From Flavobacterium sp. ASV13 (GTDB taxonomy: Bacteria; Bacteroidota; Bacteroidia; Flavobacteriales; Flavobacteriaceae), in contig NZ_JQJY01000005.1 in NCBI RefSeq assembly GCF_000745775.1, positions 310,001-374,000 on the forward strand: DNA of 64,000 bases, read 5' to 3'. Shown one piece after another: positions 49,199-58,700 of this stretch. The number at the start of each line of letters is the position of its first letter. Position 1 is the stretch's first letter. The notes under the pieces were generated by a model that worked only from the letters and a program-made list of their open reading frames with translations, did not search any database and had not been told where the DNA came from. Made by a program: the position numbers and the translations under genes.

Positions 49199-51610
49199 AT
49201 GAAATTAAAGGTTACATTACTCTTATTTCTAAACATTGGTTTTATTGCTTTTGCCCAAGAAAACTTAACGTACCAAAAACCATCAAAATCTATTTTAGAT
49301 TTAGCCGATTACGAACGCGCTCCAACAGTATCAATGGATACTAAAAAGGAATATATGTTACTAATGTACAGGCCAACTTATAAAACATTAGACGACTTAA
49401 ACCAAGAAGAACTTCGTTTGGGTGGATTAAGAATCAACCCAATCACTAACATTTCAAGTACAGTAACGTATTTAAACAATTTAAAAGTACGTAAAATCAG
49501 CGGTAAGGACGAAATACAAGTCACAGGTTTGCCTAACAATCCAAAAATCAGCAATATTCTTTGGTCACCAAATAACAAAAAAATATTGTTTTCGCATACT
49601 GCTGCAACAGGAGTTGAACTTTGGGTTATCGATGTTGCGACTGCAAGCGCGACAAAACTTACCGATGCTACTGTAAACGCAAATCTTGGTAATCCGTTTA
49701 GCTGGTTTTCAGACAATGAAACGATTTTAGTAAAAATGCTTCCTAAAAACAGACCGGCATTATTAGATGCTAAAAAAGATTTGCCAACCGGACCAATTAT
49801 CTCAAATACTTCTGGAGAAAAATCTCAAAACAGAACGTATCCTGATATGTTGAAAAACAAAAATGATGAAGCAAATTTTGAAAATATTGTTACTTCTGAA
49901 TTGTATAAAGTAAACCTAAAAGGTGACGCTGTTTTATTTAAAGATGCCGCAATGTATTTTGGAGAAAGAATTTCGCCAGATGGAAATTACATTATGCTGA
50001 CTACAATTCAAAAGCCATTTTCATATGTAGTTCCATTATACAGATTCCCTTCAAGAACGATTGTTTATGATGCAAGAGGAAAAGAAATCAAAACAGTAAA
50101 CGAAGTTCCATTAAGCGAAATAATGCCAAAAGGTTTTATGGCCGTTAGAAAAGGAAAACGTGAAATGGCTTGGAGAAATGATAAACCTGCAACATTAGCA
50201 TTTGTTACTGCTTTAGATGAAGGAGATCCTGCAAACAAAGTAGAATTCAGAGATGAAGTTTTTCTTTGGGATGCGCCTTTTACAAATAACCCAACTTCAT
50301 TAGCAAAAACACCTCAGCGTTTTAGCGATATTATTTGGGGGAATGACAATGTTGCTGTTATTTCTGATGAATGGTATGATACGCGTAATACAAAAACGTA
50401 TTTAATCAATCCTTCAAATCCAAGTGAACAGCCAAAACTAATTACAGACAGAAATTCACAAGATGTCTATTCTGATCCGGGTGCTTTTGAAACAAAGAAA
50501 AATGAATACAATAAATATGTTTTAGCTATTGAAAATGATAATGCATATCGTATTGGGGATGGATTTACTAAAGCGGGTCAATTCCCTTTTATTGACGAAT
50601 TCAATTTGAAAACATTAAAATCAAAACGCGTTTACACTTCTTCTTATAAAGATAAAAAAGAAGATTTATTAGAAATTGAAGATTTTAAATCAGGTAAAGT
50701 TTTAGTTCAGATTCAGTCTAAAAGTGAATATCCGAATTATTATTTCAGAAATATTAAAAAACAAAACAGCCTGACTCCAATTACAGCTTTTAAAAATCCT
50801 TTTGAAAGTATAAAAGATGTAAGCAAAGAAGTAATCAAATACAAACGTAAAGACGGCGTTGAGCTTTCTGGAACTTTATATTTACCTGCTGGATATGATA
50901 AAGTTAAAAAAGAGAAATTACCTTTATTAATCTGGGCTTATCCTGCAGAATACAAAGACAAAAATAGCGCTGGACAAGTGACTCAAAATTCAAATGAGTT
51001 TACAGTTCCTTATTACGGCTCGTTTGTATATTGGGTAACAAAAGGATATGCTGTTCTTGATGATGCTGCTTTCCCAATTATTGGAGAAGGCACAACAGAG
51101 CCAAATGACAACTTCATTTCACAATTAGTTGACAATGCTGAAGCTGCAATCAATGCAGTTGATGCTTTGGGATATATCAACCGTAAAAAAGTGGCTGTTG
51201 GCGGACACTCGTACGGAGCTTTTATGACGGCAAATTTATTGACACATTCTAATCTTTTCGCTTGCGGAATTGCACGAAGTGGTGCGTATAACAGAACATT
51301 GACTCCTTTTGGATTCCAAACTGAACAACGTAATTACTGGGAAGTTCCTCAAGTTTACAATACAATGTCGCCTTTTATGAATGCTGATAAAATGAAAACG
51401 CCAATTTTATTAGTTCACGGTGAAGCCGACAATAATCCTGGAACTTTTACTTTACAGACAGAGCGTTATTTCCAAGCTTTAAAAGGTTTGGGGGCTAATG
51501 CAAGAATGGTAATTCTTCCAAAAGAAGCACACAGTTATGTAGCCAAGGAAAACATTTTACACTTGCTTTGGGAACAAGATCAGTTTTTAGAAAAGTATTT
51601 AAAAAACTAA
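49199..51610 (+). CDS. secreted S9 family (prolyl-oligopeptidase-type) peptidase
   Basis: 803 residues: signal peptide (ending FAFAQ-like IAFAQ), a seven-bladed propeller region (about 60-540) and an alpha/beta hydrolase domain. Catalytic serine in GGHSYGAFMTANLL (near 670), aspartate in HGEADNNPGTF and histidine in KEAHSYVAKE. The SGAYNRTLTPFGFQTE stretch after the serine is characteristic of the S9D glutamyl-endopeptidase group related to plant CGEP. Probably degrades peptides in the periplasm. Own transcription unit. Confidence 0.9.
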   Translation: MKLKVTLLLFLNIGFIAFAQENLTYQKPSKSILDLADYERAPTVSMDTKKEYMLLMYRPTYKTLDDLNQEELRLGGLRINPITNISSTVTYLNNLKVRKISGKDEIQVTGLPNNPKISNILWSPNNKKILFSHTAATGVELWVIDVATASATKLTDATVNANLGNPFSWFSDNETILVKMLPKNRPALLDAKKDLPTGPIISNTSGEKSQNRTYPDMLKNKNDEANFENIVTSELYKVNLKGDAVLFKDAAMYFGERISPDGNYIMLTTIQKPFSYVVPLYRFPSRTIVYDARGKEIKTVNEVPLSEIMPKGFMAVRKGKREMAWRNDKPATLAFVTALDEGDPANKVEFRDEVFLWDAPFTNNPTSLAKTPQRFSDIIWGNDNVAVISDEWYDTRNTKTYLINPSNPSEQPKLITDRNSQDVYSDPGAFETKKNEYNKYVLAIENDNAYRIGDGFTKAGQFPFIDEFNLKTLKSKRVYTSSYKDKKEDLLEIEDFKSGKVLVQIQSKSEYPNYYFRNIKKQNSLTPITAFKNPFESIKDVSKEVIKYKRKDGVELSGTLYLPAGYDKVKKEKLPLLIWAYPAEYKDKNSAGQVTQNSNEFTVPYYGSFVYWVTKGYAVLDDAAFPIIGEGTTEPNDNFISQLVDNAEAAINAVDALGYINRKKVAVGGHSYGAFMTANLLTHSNLFACGIARSGAYNRTLTPFGFQTEQRNYWEVPQVYNTMSPFMNADKMKTPILLVHGEADNNPGTFTLQTERYFQALKGLGANARMVILPKEAHSYVAKENILHLLWEQDQFLEKYLKN

Positions 51611-51633
51611 TTTAGACACTAATTCTATAAAGC

Positions 51634-51665
51634 AAAACCCGACAGATTTGAAACTGTCGGGTTTT
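51634..51665 (+). terminator. terminator after S9 peptidase gene
   Basis: AAAACCCGACAG / CTGTCGGGTTTT perfect 12-bp arms with an 8-nt loop. Confidence 0.92.
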
Positions 51666-51716
51666 CTTTTTTAAGTATTCAAAATTATCTAATTATCAAA
51701 TTGGCACATTTTCTAA

Positions 51717-52667
51717 TTAAAGATAATTTAAGCCAAGAAATATTTCCTGTTCAAGAGGTAAATCAATTTCACTTTCAAAAAAGATCAATTGTCTTTTAAA
51801 AACAGTTTCGATTAAATAATGATTCCCTCTAAAATATGTTCTTCTGATTTTCACTTGCAATTTTGAATCGGCAACCATTTTAAATTGATGCGGGTATACC
51901 AATGTTTTATGAGTTTCATCTTCATAATCCAGCAATAAATGAGTTGCAACTTCATTCACTTCACCAAAAAGCGAAGCAACATATTTAGTTTGAGGATCTT
52001 CGTATATTTTTGTTGGATTATCTTTTACAATCACTTCTCCATTACGCATCACAATGGCTTCATCAGCAAACGATAATGCATCTGTGCTGTCGTGAGTAGC
52101 AATAATACAGGTAATTCCTTTTTGCTTTAGATATCTAAATAAATTTCGGCGCAAAGCATTTTTCCTAAAAGCATCAATCTGACTAAAAGGTTCATCAAGC
52201 AAAATTACTTCTGGTTCTAAAGCTAAAACTCTAACCAAAGCTACTCTCTGTTGTTGGCCTCCACTTAAAAATTTAGTTTTTACATTGGAAAAATTTTCCA
52301 TTTCAACCATTTCCAATAATTCCTGAACACGCAGTTTTTTCATGTTGGCAAAGCCGTTCGAAAGGAATTTCCCAACATTCTCAGCCACTGTTTCATAAGG
52401 AGACAAATCAAAATCCTGAGCCAGATATTTCATATACGGCATTCCCGGAATCAAATTGTATTTTGGTCCTAAAACTGGTTTTTCGTTATAAAAAATCTTG
52501 CCTTCGTCTAAATCGTATAAACCATAAATTAGTTTTAGCAGTGTACTTTTTCCGCAGCCGCTTTCACCAATAATGGCGATATTTTCACCTTTATTTATAG
52601 TAAACGAAACGTTTTTTATAACGGGCGTATCAATGTACGAAAAAGAAATATTTTGAATATCGAGCAT
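51717..52667 (-). CDS. ABC transporter ATP-binding protein, orphan
   Basis: 316 residues: Walker A GESGCGKSTLLKLIYG (about 31-46), signature LSGGQQQRVALVRVLA (about 133-148), Walker B EVILLDEPFSQIDA and H-loop IATHDSTDAL, then an unusual C-terminal region (about 225-316) resembling a degenerate TOBE-type regulatory domain. It looks like the ATPase of an importer (FbpC/PotA type), but no permease or binding-protein gene is nearby. The ATG at 52667 begins MLDIQNISFSY; the longer frame overlaps the promoter. Confidence 0.88.
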   Translation of the reverse strand: MLDIQNISFSYIDTPVIKNVSFTINKGENIAIIGESGCGKSTLLKLIYGLYDLDEGKIFYNEKPVLGPKYNLIPGMPYMKYLAQDFDLSPYETVAENVGKFLSNGFANMKKLRVQELLEMVEMENFSNVKTKFLSGGQQQRVALVRVLALEPEVILLDEPFSQIDAFRKNALRRNLFRYLKQKGITCIIATHDSTDALSFADEAIVMRNGEVIVKDNPTKIYEDPQTKYVASLFGEVNEVATHLLLDYEDETHKTLVYPHQFKMVADSKLQVKIRRTYFRGNHYLIETVFKRQLIFFESEIDLPLEQEIFLGLNYL

Positions 52668-52715
52668 GAGTTGAATTTGAAAGTTCAAATTTACAATGTT
52701 TAATTTCTAAAGTCA

Positions 52716-52752
52716 AAAAAAAGCTGCTTCATTTAAGAAACAGCTTTTAATA
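52716..52752 (-). terminator. ompA-like gene terminator
   Basis: AAAAGCTG / CAGCTTTT arms with an imperfect upper stem (GCTTC/GAAAC), T-rich on the minus strand. Confidence 0.75.
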
Positions 52753-52772
52753 AATTTTATTGCCTTTTAAAA

Positions 52773-53468
52773 CTATTTTCCAGCTTCGGCTTTAGCATCG
52801 TTTACCATTTTGTCATTTGCAGTAATTGCAAACTCTACACGACGGTTTTGGCTTCTTCCTTCTGGAGTATCATTAGTAGCAATAGGATCAGCAATTCCTA
52901 AACCTGAAGTTTTGAAACGACTTGATTTTAATCCTTTTGAAACTAAATAAGCCTGAACAGAAGCAGCTCTTTGTCCTGAAAGTGTCAAGTTATATTCTGG
53001 TTTACCTGTATTATCAGTATAACCAAAAATTTCAATATTAGTATCTCCGTAATCATTAAACACAGGAACTAACTTATCTAAATTTGCTTTTGCAGTTGAA
53101 GTCAAAGTTGATTTGTTAGTATCAAAACGAACAGCATTTTCATTCAAAGTCAAGTGAATACCTTCACCTACTCTTTCAACATCTGCACCTGGAAGCGCCT
53201 GATCAATTTCACGAGCCTGTTTATCCATTTTATTTCCAATTAAGGCACCAGTTCCACCACCAACAGCAGCTCCAATTGCAGCTCCTAAGGCAGCATTTCC
53301 ACCTTTACCTAAATTGTTTCCTAGAATACCACCAATAAGTCCTCCGGCAACAACTCCAATTCCAGCTCCTTTTTGCGTATTGTTAGCATTTTTTATTGAA
53401 TCACAGCTTGCAAAAAAACTAGTCAATATAAGTAAACTACTCAACCCTAAAACTTTTATCTTTCTCAT
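52773..53468 (-). CDS. OmpA family lipoprotein with glycine zipper
   Basis: 231 residues: lipoprotein signal (FFASCDS, cysteine about 22), a Gly-rich membrane-inserting zipper (about 34-82; GIGVVAGGLIGGILGNNLGKGG...) and a peptidoglycan-binding OmpA domain (about 105-218; IFGYTDNTGKPEYNLTLSGQRA, SQNRRVEFAI). It tethers the outer membrane to peptidoglycan, like YiaD/Pal. Downstream of the lipocalin gene by 30 bp in an operon. Confidence 0.93.
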   Translation of the reverse strand: MRKIKVLGLSSLLILTSFFASCDSIKNANNTQKGAGIGVVAGGLIGGILGNNLGKGGNAALGAAIGAAVGGGTGALIGNKMDKQAREIDQALPGADVERVGEGIHLTLNENAVRFDTNKSTLTSTAKANLDKLVPVFNDYGDTNIEIFGYTDNTGKPEYNLTLSGQRAASVQAYLVSKGLKSSRFKTSGLGIADPIATNDTPEGRSQNRRVEFAITANDKMVNDAKAEAGK

Positions 53469-53498
53469 GTGTATATATTTTAATATTATTAGCCTTTT

Positions 53499-54002
53499 TT
53501 AATTAGCTCTTTGAAATTGGTACGTTACGTCCTTAACTTGTCCGCCAACGTTGATGTTGTCAATTAATTGGAAAGAATTATCACTCAGTCCTGCAACTTT
53601 AAGCAAATAACCTTCTTTTACATTTTTCGATTTGGTTCCAGGATTAACAATTTTAAGAACAAAAAGTCCCTGATTATTGATACTCCAAACAATTGGCGAA
53701 GTAAATGCTGTACAGCTTGGCGCGTTCAGGGTCATAGTGCCTTTGTTATTATTAGAAATAAAATTCCAAGTACTGCCAATAAAACATTTTGAATCTGCTA
53801 GATCAAATGAATTTACCTTAATGTAATCAGAACCAGGATAAGACACATTGGTTAAAACCCAATTTCCTTTAATTGCTACTTGAGTAGATTTGTCAAGTTT
53901 AGTAGAAAGTGTTGGCGCTTCTGTTGAAGCAGTTGTAGACGAAGCCGATTTACACGCAAAAAACATCGTGGCGATCATGCAAATGAAAATAATTTTCTTC
54001 AT
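53499..54002 (-). CDS. lipocalin-family lipoprotein
   Basis: 167 residues with a lipobox (MFFACKSA, cysteine about 17) and a lipocalin-like beta barrel beginning IKGNWVLTNVSYPG, with CFIGSTWNFISNNNKGTMTL and SFQLIDNINVGGQVKDVTYQF. The Bacteroidota Lipocalin_5/DUF group; ligand unknown. Start at 54002 (MKKIIF) rather than 54011. First gene of the lipocalin-ompA operon with a good promoter. Confidence 0.85.
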   Translation of the reverse strand: MKKIIFICMIATMFFACKSASSTTASTEAPTLSTKLDKSTQVAIKGNWVLTNVSYPGSDYIKVNSFDLADSKCFIGSTWNFISNNNKGTMTLNAPSCTAFTSPIVWSINNQGLFVLKIVNPGTKSKNVKEGYLLKVAGLSDNSFQLIDNINVGGQVKDVTYQFQRAN

Positions 54003-54052
54003 TTTATACATTATTTAAGTTAATACTTACGCGTTTAACAATTATTATACCA

Positions 54053-54060
54053 CAAATATA
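54053..54060 (-). promoter_or_regulatory. lipocalin-ompA operon -7 element
   Basis: TATATTTG on the minus strand, 50 bp before the start. Confidence 0.55.
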
Positions 54061-54204
54061 CGATTCGTTGAGATAATTTCTGTTCCAAAATCTATTTATT
54101 TTCTTTCAAAATTAACACTTCCGACATTTTGTCACCCAAAAAACAATTGGTATTCTATTTGAACAAATGAAAACCATCACGTTAAACTCAAAAATTAAAA
54201 AAAT

Positions 54205-56088
54205 ATGACAACAGGTAAAATTAATGTTTCGGTAGAAAACATCTTTCCCTTAATCAAAAAGTTCTTATACAGCGATCACGAAATCTTTTTACGTGAGCTG
54301 GTTTCAAACGGAACAGACGCTACTTTAAAGTTAAAACACCTAATCAGTATTGGTGAAGCTAAAGTTGAATATGGAAATCCGGTTATCGAAATTAAAGTAG
54401 ATAAAGAAGGTAAAAAAATCCATATCATCGACCAAGGTTTAGGTATGACAGCTGATGAAGTAGAAAAATACATTAATCAGGTAGCTTTTTCAGGAGCTGA
54501 AGAGTTTTTGGACAAATACAAAGATTCTGCTAAAGATTCTGGAATTATAGGCCATTTTGGTCTTGGTTTCTATTCTGCTTTTATGGTTGCCGAAAAAGTT
54601 GAAATCATCACAAAATCATATAAAGATGAGCCAGCTGCACATTGGACATGTGACGGAAGTCCTGAATTCACTTTAGAACCTGCTGACAAAACTTCACGCG
54701 GAACTGAAATCATTCTTCATATCGCTGAAGATTCTTTAGAATTCTTAGAAGATTCTAAAATCAGTGGTTTATTGAGTAAATACAATAAGTTTATGCCTAT
54801 TCCAATTAAATTTGGAACAAGAACAGAAACGCTTCCAAAACCAGAAGACGCTCCGGAAGATTTCGTAAACGAAACAATTGAAGTTGACAACATCATCAAC
54901 AACCCAAATCCAGCCTGGACAAAACAGCCTTCTGAATTATCTGATGAAGATTACAAAAACTTCTACAGAGAATTGTATCCAATGCAATTTGAAGATCCGT
55001 TATTCAACATTCACTTAAATGTTGATTATCCTTTCAACTTAACTGGAATTTTGTATTTCCCGAAATTAGGAAACGACATGCAAATCCAGAAAGATAAAAT
55101 TCAGTTGTACCAAAACCAAGTTTACGTTACTGATAACGTAGAAGGAATTGTTCCTGAATTTTTGACAATGTTAAAAGGTATAATTGATTCTCCAGATATC
55201 CCATTGAACGTTTCTCGTTCAGGTTTACAGGCAGACGGAGCGGTTAAGAAAATCTCAAACTACATCACACGTAAAGTTGCTGATAAATTAAAATCTTTAT
55301 TCAACGAAAATCGTGCTGATTTTGAAGCAAAATGGAACGATATTAAAATCGTTTTAGAATACGGAATGCTTTCTGAAGATAAATTCTACGAAAAAGCAGG
55401 TGCATTTGTATTGTATCCAACTGTAGATGATACTTATTTCACTTTAGAAGAATTAAAAGAAAAACTAAAAGAAAACCAAACTGATAAAGATGGTAAACTT
55501 GTAGTTCTTTATGCTGGAAACAAAGATGCGCAACACTCCTATATTGAAGCAGCAAAAGAAAAAGGTTATGAAGTTTTACTTTTAGATTCTCCGATTATTT
55601 CACATTTAATTCAAAAAATTGAAGGTGACAACAGCGGATTAACTTTTGTACGTGTTGACTCTGATCATATTGATAATTTGATCAAAAAAGATGAAAACAC
55701 GATTTCTAAATTATCTGATGATGAAAAAGCAGCTTTAAAAACTTCTTTAGAAGCCTATATCCCAAAAGCATACAGCGTACAATTAGAAGCTATGGATTCT
55801 CAGGCAGCACCGTTCATTATTACGCAGCCAGAATTTATGCGAAGAATGAAAGAAATGAGCCAAACTGGCGGAGGCGGAATGTTCGGAATGGGAAATATGC
55901 CAGAAATGTACAATTTGGTGGTAAACACAAATTCTGATTTAGCTTCAAGCATTTTAAATACCGAAGATAAAACGCATCAGGAACATTTGGTAAAACAAGC
56001 TTTAGACTTAGCTAAATTATCGCAAAACCTATTGAAAGGTGAAGCTTTAACAGCTTTTGTAAAAAGAAGTTTTGAGATGATTAAATAA
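54205..56088 (+). CDS. htpG: molecular chaperone HtpG (Hsp90)
   Basis: 627 residues. GHKL ATPase motifs: FLRELVSNGTDATLKLKHL (about 28-46), DQGLGMTADEV and GHFGLGFYSAFMVAEKVEI. Middle domain includes PLNVSRSGLQAD with the catalytic arginine. C-terminal dimerisation domain contains a Gly/Met-rich loop (TGGGGMFGMGNMPEM, about 560-575). Stress chaperone in the cytoplasm; no general -7 element was recognised upstream, which fits heat-shock control. Confidence 0.97.
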   Translation: MTTGKINVSVENIFPLIKKFLYSDHEIFLRELVSNGTDATLKLKHLISIGEAKVEYGNPVIEIKVDKEGKKIHIIDQGLGMTADEVEKYINQVAFSGAEEFLDKYKDSAKDSGIIGHFGLGFYSAFMVAEKVEIITKSYKDEPAAHWTCDGSPEFTLEPADKTSRGTEIILHIAEDSLEFLEDSKISGLLSKYNKFMPIPIKFGTRTETLPKPEDAPEDFVNETIEVDNIINNPNPAWTKQPSELSDEDYKNFYRELYPMQFEDPLFNIHLNVDYPFNLTGILYFPKLGNDMQIQKDKIQLYQNQVYVTDNVEGIVPEFLTMLKGIIDSPDIPLNVSRSGLQADGAVKKISNYITRKVADKLKSLFNENRADFEAKWNDIKIVLEYGMLSEDKFYEKAGAFVLYPTVDDTYFTLEELKEKLKENQTDKDGKLVVLYAGNKDAQHSYIEAAKEKGYEVLLLDSPIISHLIQKIEGDNSGLTFVRVDSDHIDNLIKKDENTISKLSDDEKAALKTSLEAYIPKAYSVQLEAMDSQAAPFIITQPEFMRRMKEMSQTGGGGMFGMGNMPEMYNLVVNTNSDLASSILNTEDKTHQEHLVKQALDLAKLSQNLLKGEALTAFVKRSFEMIK

Positions 56089-56114
56089 GATTTTTATCTC
56101 ATAAAATAATTTTC

Positions 56115-56149
56115 AAAAATCCCGTAAGTTCAGCTTACGGGATTTTTTT
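56115..56149 (+). terminator. htpG terminator
   Basis: AAAAATCCCGTAAG / CTTACGGGATTTTT perfect 14-bp arms with a 4-5-nt loop. Confidence 0.95.
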
Positions 56150-56170
56150 ATTGCGATTCATTTTTTTTGT

Positions 56171-56178
56171 TACATTTG
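56171..56178 (+). promoter_or_regulatory. -7 element for following lipoprotein gene
   Basis: TACATTTG, 36 bp before the ATG at 56214. Confidence 0.55.
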
Positions 56179-56213
56179 AAGACCTTTAAAATCTAACTTA
56201 ACAAAAAACTACT

Positions 56214-57020
56214 ATGAAAAAAATCTTTCTTTTAGTCACAACAATTTGTGCAACAGCATTAACCTATATTTCATGTTCAAGCAATGACGATATTGCAACT
56301 CAAACCGATACAACAGCTGTTGGCGCTTCGATCTCAATTGATGCCGCAAACGAAATGGATGTCAATACAGGATTATCTGTAACGAACAGCTCAGCTACAT
56401 CAAAACCTGCAGCGGCAGTTTGCGCAACAATTACGGTTTCCACAGGATCTTATCCAAAAGTATATACGGTAGATTATGGAACTGCAGGATGCACAGATAA
56501 CGGACTTACAAGAAAAGGAAAACTAAAACTTACTCTTACTGGACCAGTAACTACTACAGGAAGCAAATTGACAATTGAAAGAATCGACTATTCAATCAAT
56601 GGAATTAAACTTGAAGGAACAATCGAATATACAAATACTACAACAGTTGCTACTGTACCACAATTTACTAGAAAAGTAACAAATGGAAAATTTACTGATT
56701 TATTAGGAAGAGTTTACACTAATTCTGGATCATATACCGTAAAACAAACTGCAGGTGTTGATACTCCATTTGTTCTTGAAGACAACGTATATGAAATGAC
56801 TGAAGGAACGCACACTGTTACAACTGAAAAAGGCACAACTTTAACTTTTACTGTTCAGGAAACTTTGATTAAAAAATATTCTTGCCAATATATCTCAAAA
56901 GGAAAATTAAAAATCGAAGGCGGATTACTAAAAGGAGTTATTGACTACGGAAACAATGACTGCGACAGCAAATTTACTTATACTCACGAGAGCGGAGCAA
57001 TCTATACATTATCAATGTAA
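56214..57020 (+). CDS. lipoprotein of unknown function
   Basis: 268 residues with a lipobox (TYISCSSN, cysteine about 21) and a threonine-rich, all-beta mature part. A repeated pattern of short strands (KGKLKLTLTGPVTTTGSKLTIERIDYSING, NGKFTDLLGRVYTNSG) and cysteines at about 71, 92, 222 and 244 could form disulfides. I do not recognise a named family. Own promoter and terminator. Confidence 0.7.
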   Translation: MKKIFLLVTTICATALTYISCSSNDDIATQTDTTAVGASISIDAANEMDVNTGLSVTNSSATSKPAAAVCATITVSTGSYPKVYTVDYGTAGCTDNGLTRKGKLKLTLTGPVTTTGSKLTIERIDYSINGIKLEGTIEYTNTTTVATVPQFTRKVTNGKFTDLLGRVYTNSGSYTVKQTAGVDTPFVLEDNVYEMTEGTHTVTTEKGTTLTFTVQETLIKKYSCQYISKGKLKIEGGLLKGVIDYGNNDCDSKFTYTHESGAIYTLSM

Positions 57021-57045
57021 GAATCTCATTTTTATAAAAATACAC

Positions 57046-57080
57046 AAATCCCAAGTTAGAAATAAGTTGGGATTTATTTT
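57046..57080 (+). terminator. terminator after lipoprotein gene
   Basis: AAATCCCAA / TTGGGATTT arms, loop of about 12 nt partly paired, T run follows. Confidence 0.8.
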
Positions 57081-57152
57081 TTATTAAAATTTAAACCACC
57101 ATAACCACATTCAAACTATTTTCTTTATTTTGCACCAAAATCTAAAAAACCA

Positions 57153-57890
57153 ATGAAAAAATCTATTATTGCCTTTGCTGCAATTGCCCTATTAGCATCA
57201 TGTAGCAAAAAAAATGAATCTCCTGACAACCTGCACATCACAGGAAACATTAAAGGATTAAAAAAAGGAACTTTATATATTCAAAGAATTGTTGACACTT
57301 CGCTAGTTGCAATCGATAGCATTAAAATCGATGGAAATTCGGCTTTTGAGCGTGATATCAAATTAGAATCTCCAGAAATGCTTTATTTGTTTTTAGATAG
57401 AGGTGTAACGAATTCAATGGACAATAATATTTTGTTTTTTGCAGAACCTGGAAATATAAACATTGATACCAACTTGGATAATTTCATTTATAATGCTAAA
57501 ATCACAGGATCTAAAAATCAAGAATTATATGAAGAGTATAAAAAAATAAACGATCGTTTCAATGATGAAAGTCTGGCTTTGGTAGAACCAAGATTTAAAG
57601 CAATGAAAAGAAACGACCAAAAAGCATTAGACAGCATTAACACAAAAGAAGACTCAAATACTAAAAGAAAATATCTTTTCGCTACAAACTTCGCTCTTAA
57701 CAACAAAGATCACGAAATTGCGCCTTATATTGCTTTAGCAGAGATTTATGATATCAATGTAAAATTCTTAGATACGATTCAGAAATCGATGACACCAAAA
57801 GTAGCGCAGTCACTTTACGGAAAGAAGTTAACTAAATATGTTGCTAATATAAAAAAGCAAGAACAAAAAGCTCCGGTAGCTGCAGAATAA
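57153..57890 (+). CDS. DUF4369 domain lipoprotein lacking a thioredoxin domain
   Basis: 245 residues: lipobox (LLASCSKK, cysteine 17), DUF4369 domain (about 25-130; LHITGNIKGLKKGTLYIQRIVDTSLVAIDSIKIDGNSAF, FFAEPGNINIDTNLD) and a helical charged C-terminus. In most relatives this domain precedes a thioredoxin-like fold with a CxxC motif; here no cysteine remains after the lipid anchor. Possibly a redox-partner remnant or a specialised binding protein. Confidence 0.8.
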   Translation: MKKSIIAFAAIALLASCSKKNESPDNLHITGNIKGLKKGTLYIQRIVDTSLVAIDSIKIDGNSAFERDIKLESPEMLYLFLDRGVTNSMDNNILFFAEPGNINIDTNLDNFIYNAKITGSKNQELYEEYKKINDRFNDESLALVEPRFKAMKRNDQKALDSINTKEDSNTKRKYLFATNFALNNKDHEIAPYIALAEIYDINVKFLDTIQKSMTPKVAQSLYGKKLTKYVANIKKQEQKAPVAAE

Positions 57891-57895
57891 AAAAT

Positions 57896-57927
57896 AAAAA
57901 AACGTCCTGAAATTCAGGACGTTTTTT
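57896..57927 (+). terminator. terminator after DUF4369 gene
   Basis: AAAAACGTCCTGAA / TTCAGGACGTTTTT arms with T run, 6 bp after the stop. Confidence 0.93.
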
Positions 57928-57969
57928 TATACTAATAACTCGGTGTTTTAAAAATAATGCTATTTAAAA

Positions 57970-58428
57970 TTATCTCCCTAACAAAGACCCTAAAATAGCA
58001 AACATAAAAATCAATGCATACAAGACCAACATCGAAACCATCAAAATACCAATAAATTTATAATGCGATTTTAAATATCCCAAAGAAGATGTCAATGCTT
58101 CAGAATCATTTTCTCTAAAAGCTCTTTTTGCATTCGAACCAAATCTGAACAAATAATAAACTGGAAAGAAATAAACTCCCGCTATTAATAAATAAAAGAA
58201 GCTCATAATAGCCCCAAAAGAACCTGCAAAAATTCCAACTCCTGCCATTGTACTTCCCATAGAAGCAAAAATGGCGCCGGCAAAAATTGCAATTACAACA
58301 AAAAGTACAACTCCTATAAATCCAAGAATTGACAAAAAGTAAGCCCACTTTGCTATTTCTTTTAAAAAATCTTTTGCAGATTGATCGAGATGCAGCTCGA
58401 ATTTTTCAAATACTGAGGTTTCTTCCAT
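57970..58428 (-). CDS. DUF5362 family membrane protein
   Basis: 152 residues with four membrane helices (WAYFLSILGFIGVVLFVVIAIFAGAIFASMG, two-helix middle, and a final GILMVSMLVLYALIFMFAILGSLL). The layout and the RFGSNAKRAFRENDSEALTSSLGYLKSHYKFIG loop match the DUF5362 family, of unknown function. The ATG at 58428 starts METS-like MEETSVFEKFELHLD; the longer frame would run through the tRNA terminator. Confidence 0.78.
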   Translation of the reverse strand: MEETSVFEKFELHLDQSAKDFLKEIAKWAYFLSILGFIGVVLFVVIAIFAGAIFASMGSTMAGVGIFAGSFGAIMSFFYLLIAGVYFFPVYYLFRFGSNAKRAFRENDSEALTSSLGYLKSHYKFIGILMVSMLVLYALIFMFAILGSLLGR

Positions 58429-58520
58429 TATGATTAGGTTTTTGGTTAAGAAACAAACATAAGAAAAATATTGTTTAAAAAAATCCAACCTAAAACTTGA
58501 AAACTTAGAATTCGGGCAAA

Positions 58521-58551
58521 AAAAAACCACCACATTTCTGTGATGGTTTTT
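58521..58551 (-). terminator. terminator of tRNA-Thr copy 1
   Basis: AAAACCACCACA / TGTGATGGTTTT arms, TTTC loop, T-rich on the minus strand. Nearly identical to the terminator of copy 2. Confidence 0.88.
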
Positions 58552-58552
58552 G

Positions 58553-58626
58553 AGCCGATAGAGGGACTCGAACCCACGACCTGCTGATTACAAATCAGCT
58601 GCTCTAGCCAGCTGAGCTACATCGGC
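58553..58626 (-). tRNA. tRNA-Thr (anticodon TGT), copy 1
   Basis: 74 nt. Acceptor GCCGATG pairs with TATCGGC (one G-U), D-arm GCTCAGCTGGCTAGAGC, anticodon stem GCTGA/TCAGC with loop TTTGTAA, T-arm GTGGGTTCGAGTCCC region. CCA is not encoded. Own promoter and terminator. Confidence 0.97.
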
Positions 58627-58640
58627 CTTTTTAACGGGTG

Positions 58641-58671
58641 CAAAGATAAAATTGTTTTTTTAATTTCCAAA
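58641..58671 (-). promoter_or_regulatory. promoter of tRNA-Thr copy 1
   Basis: TTTG (58668-58671), 19 bp, TATCTTTG (58641-58648), followed by CACCCGT, which is shared with copy 2. Confidence 0.8.
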
Positions 58672-58700
58672 AATAATTTCACACCTCTCTCTATAATTTA

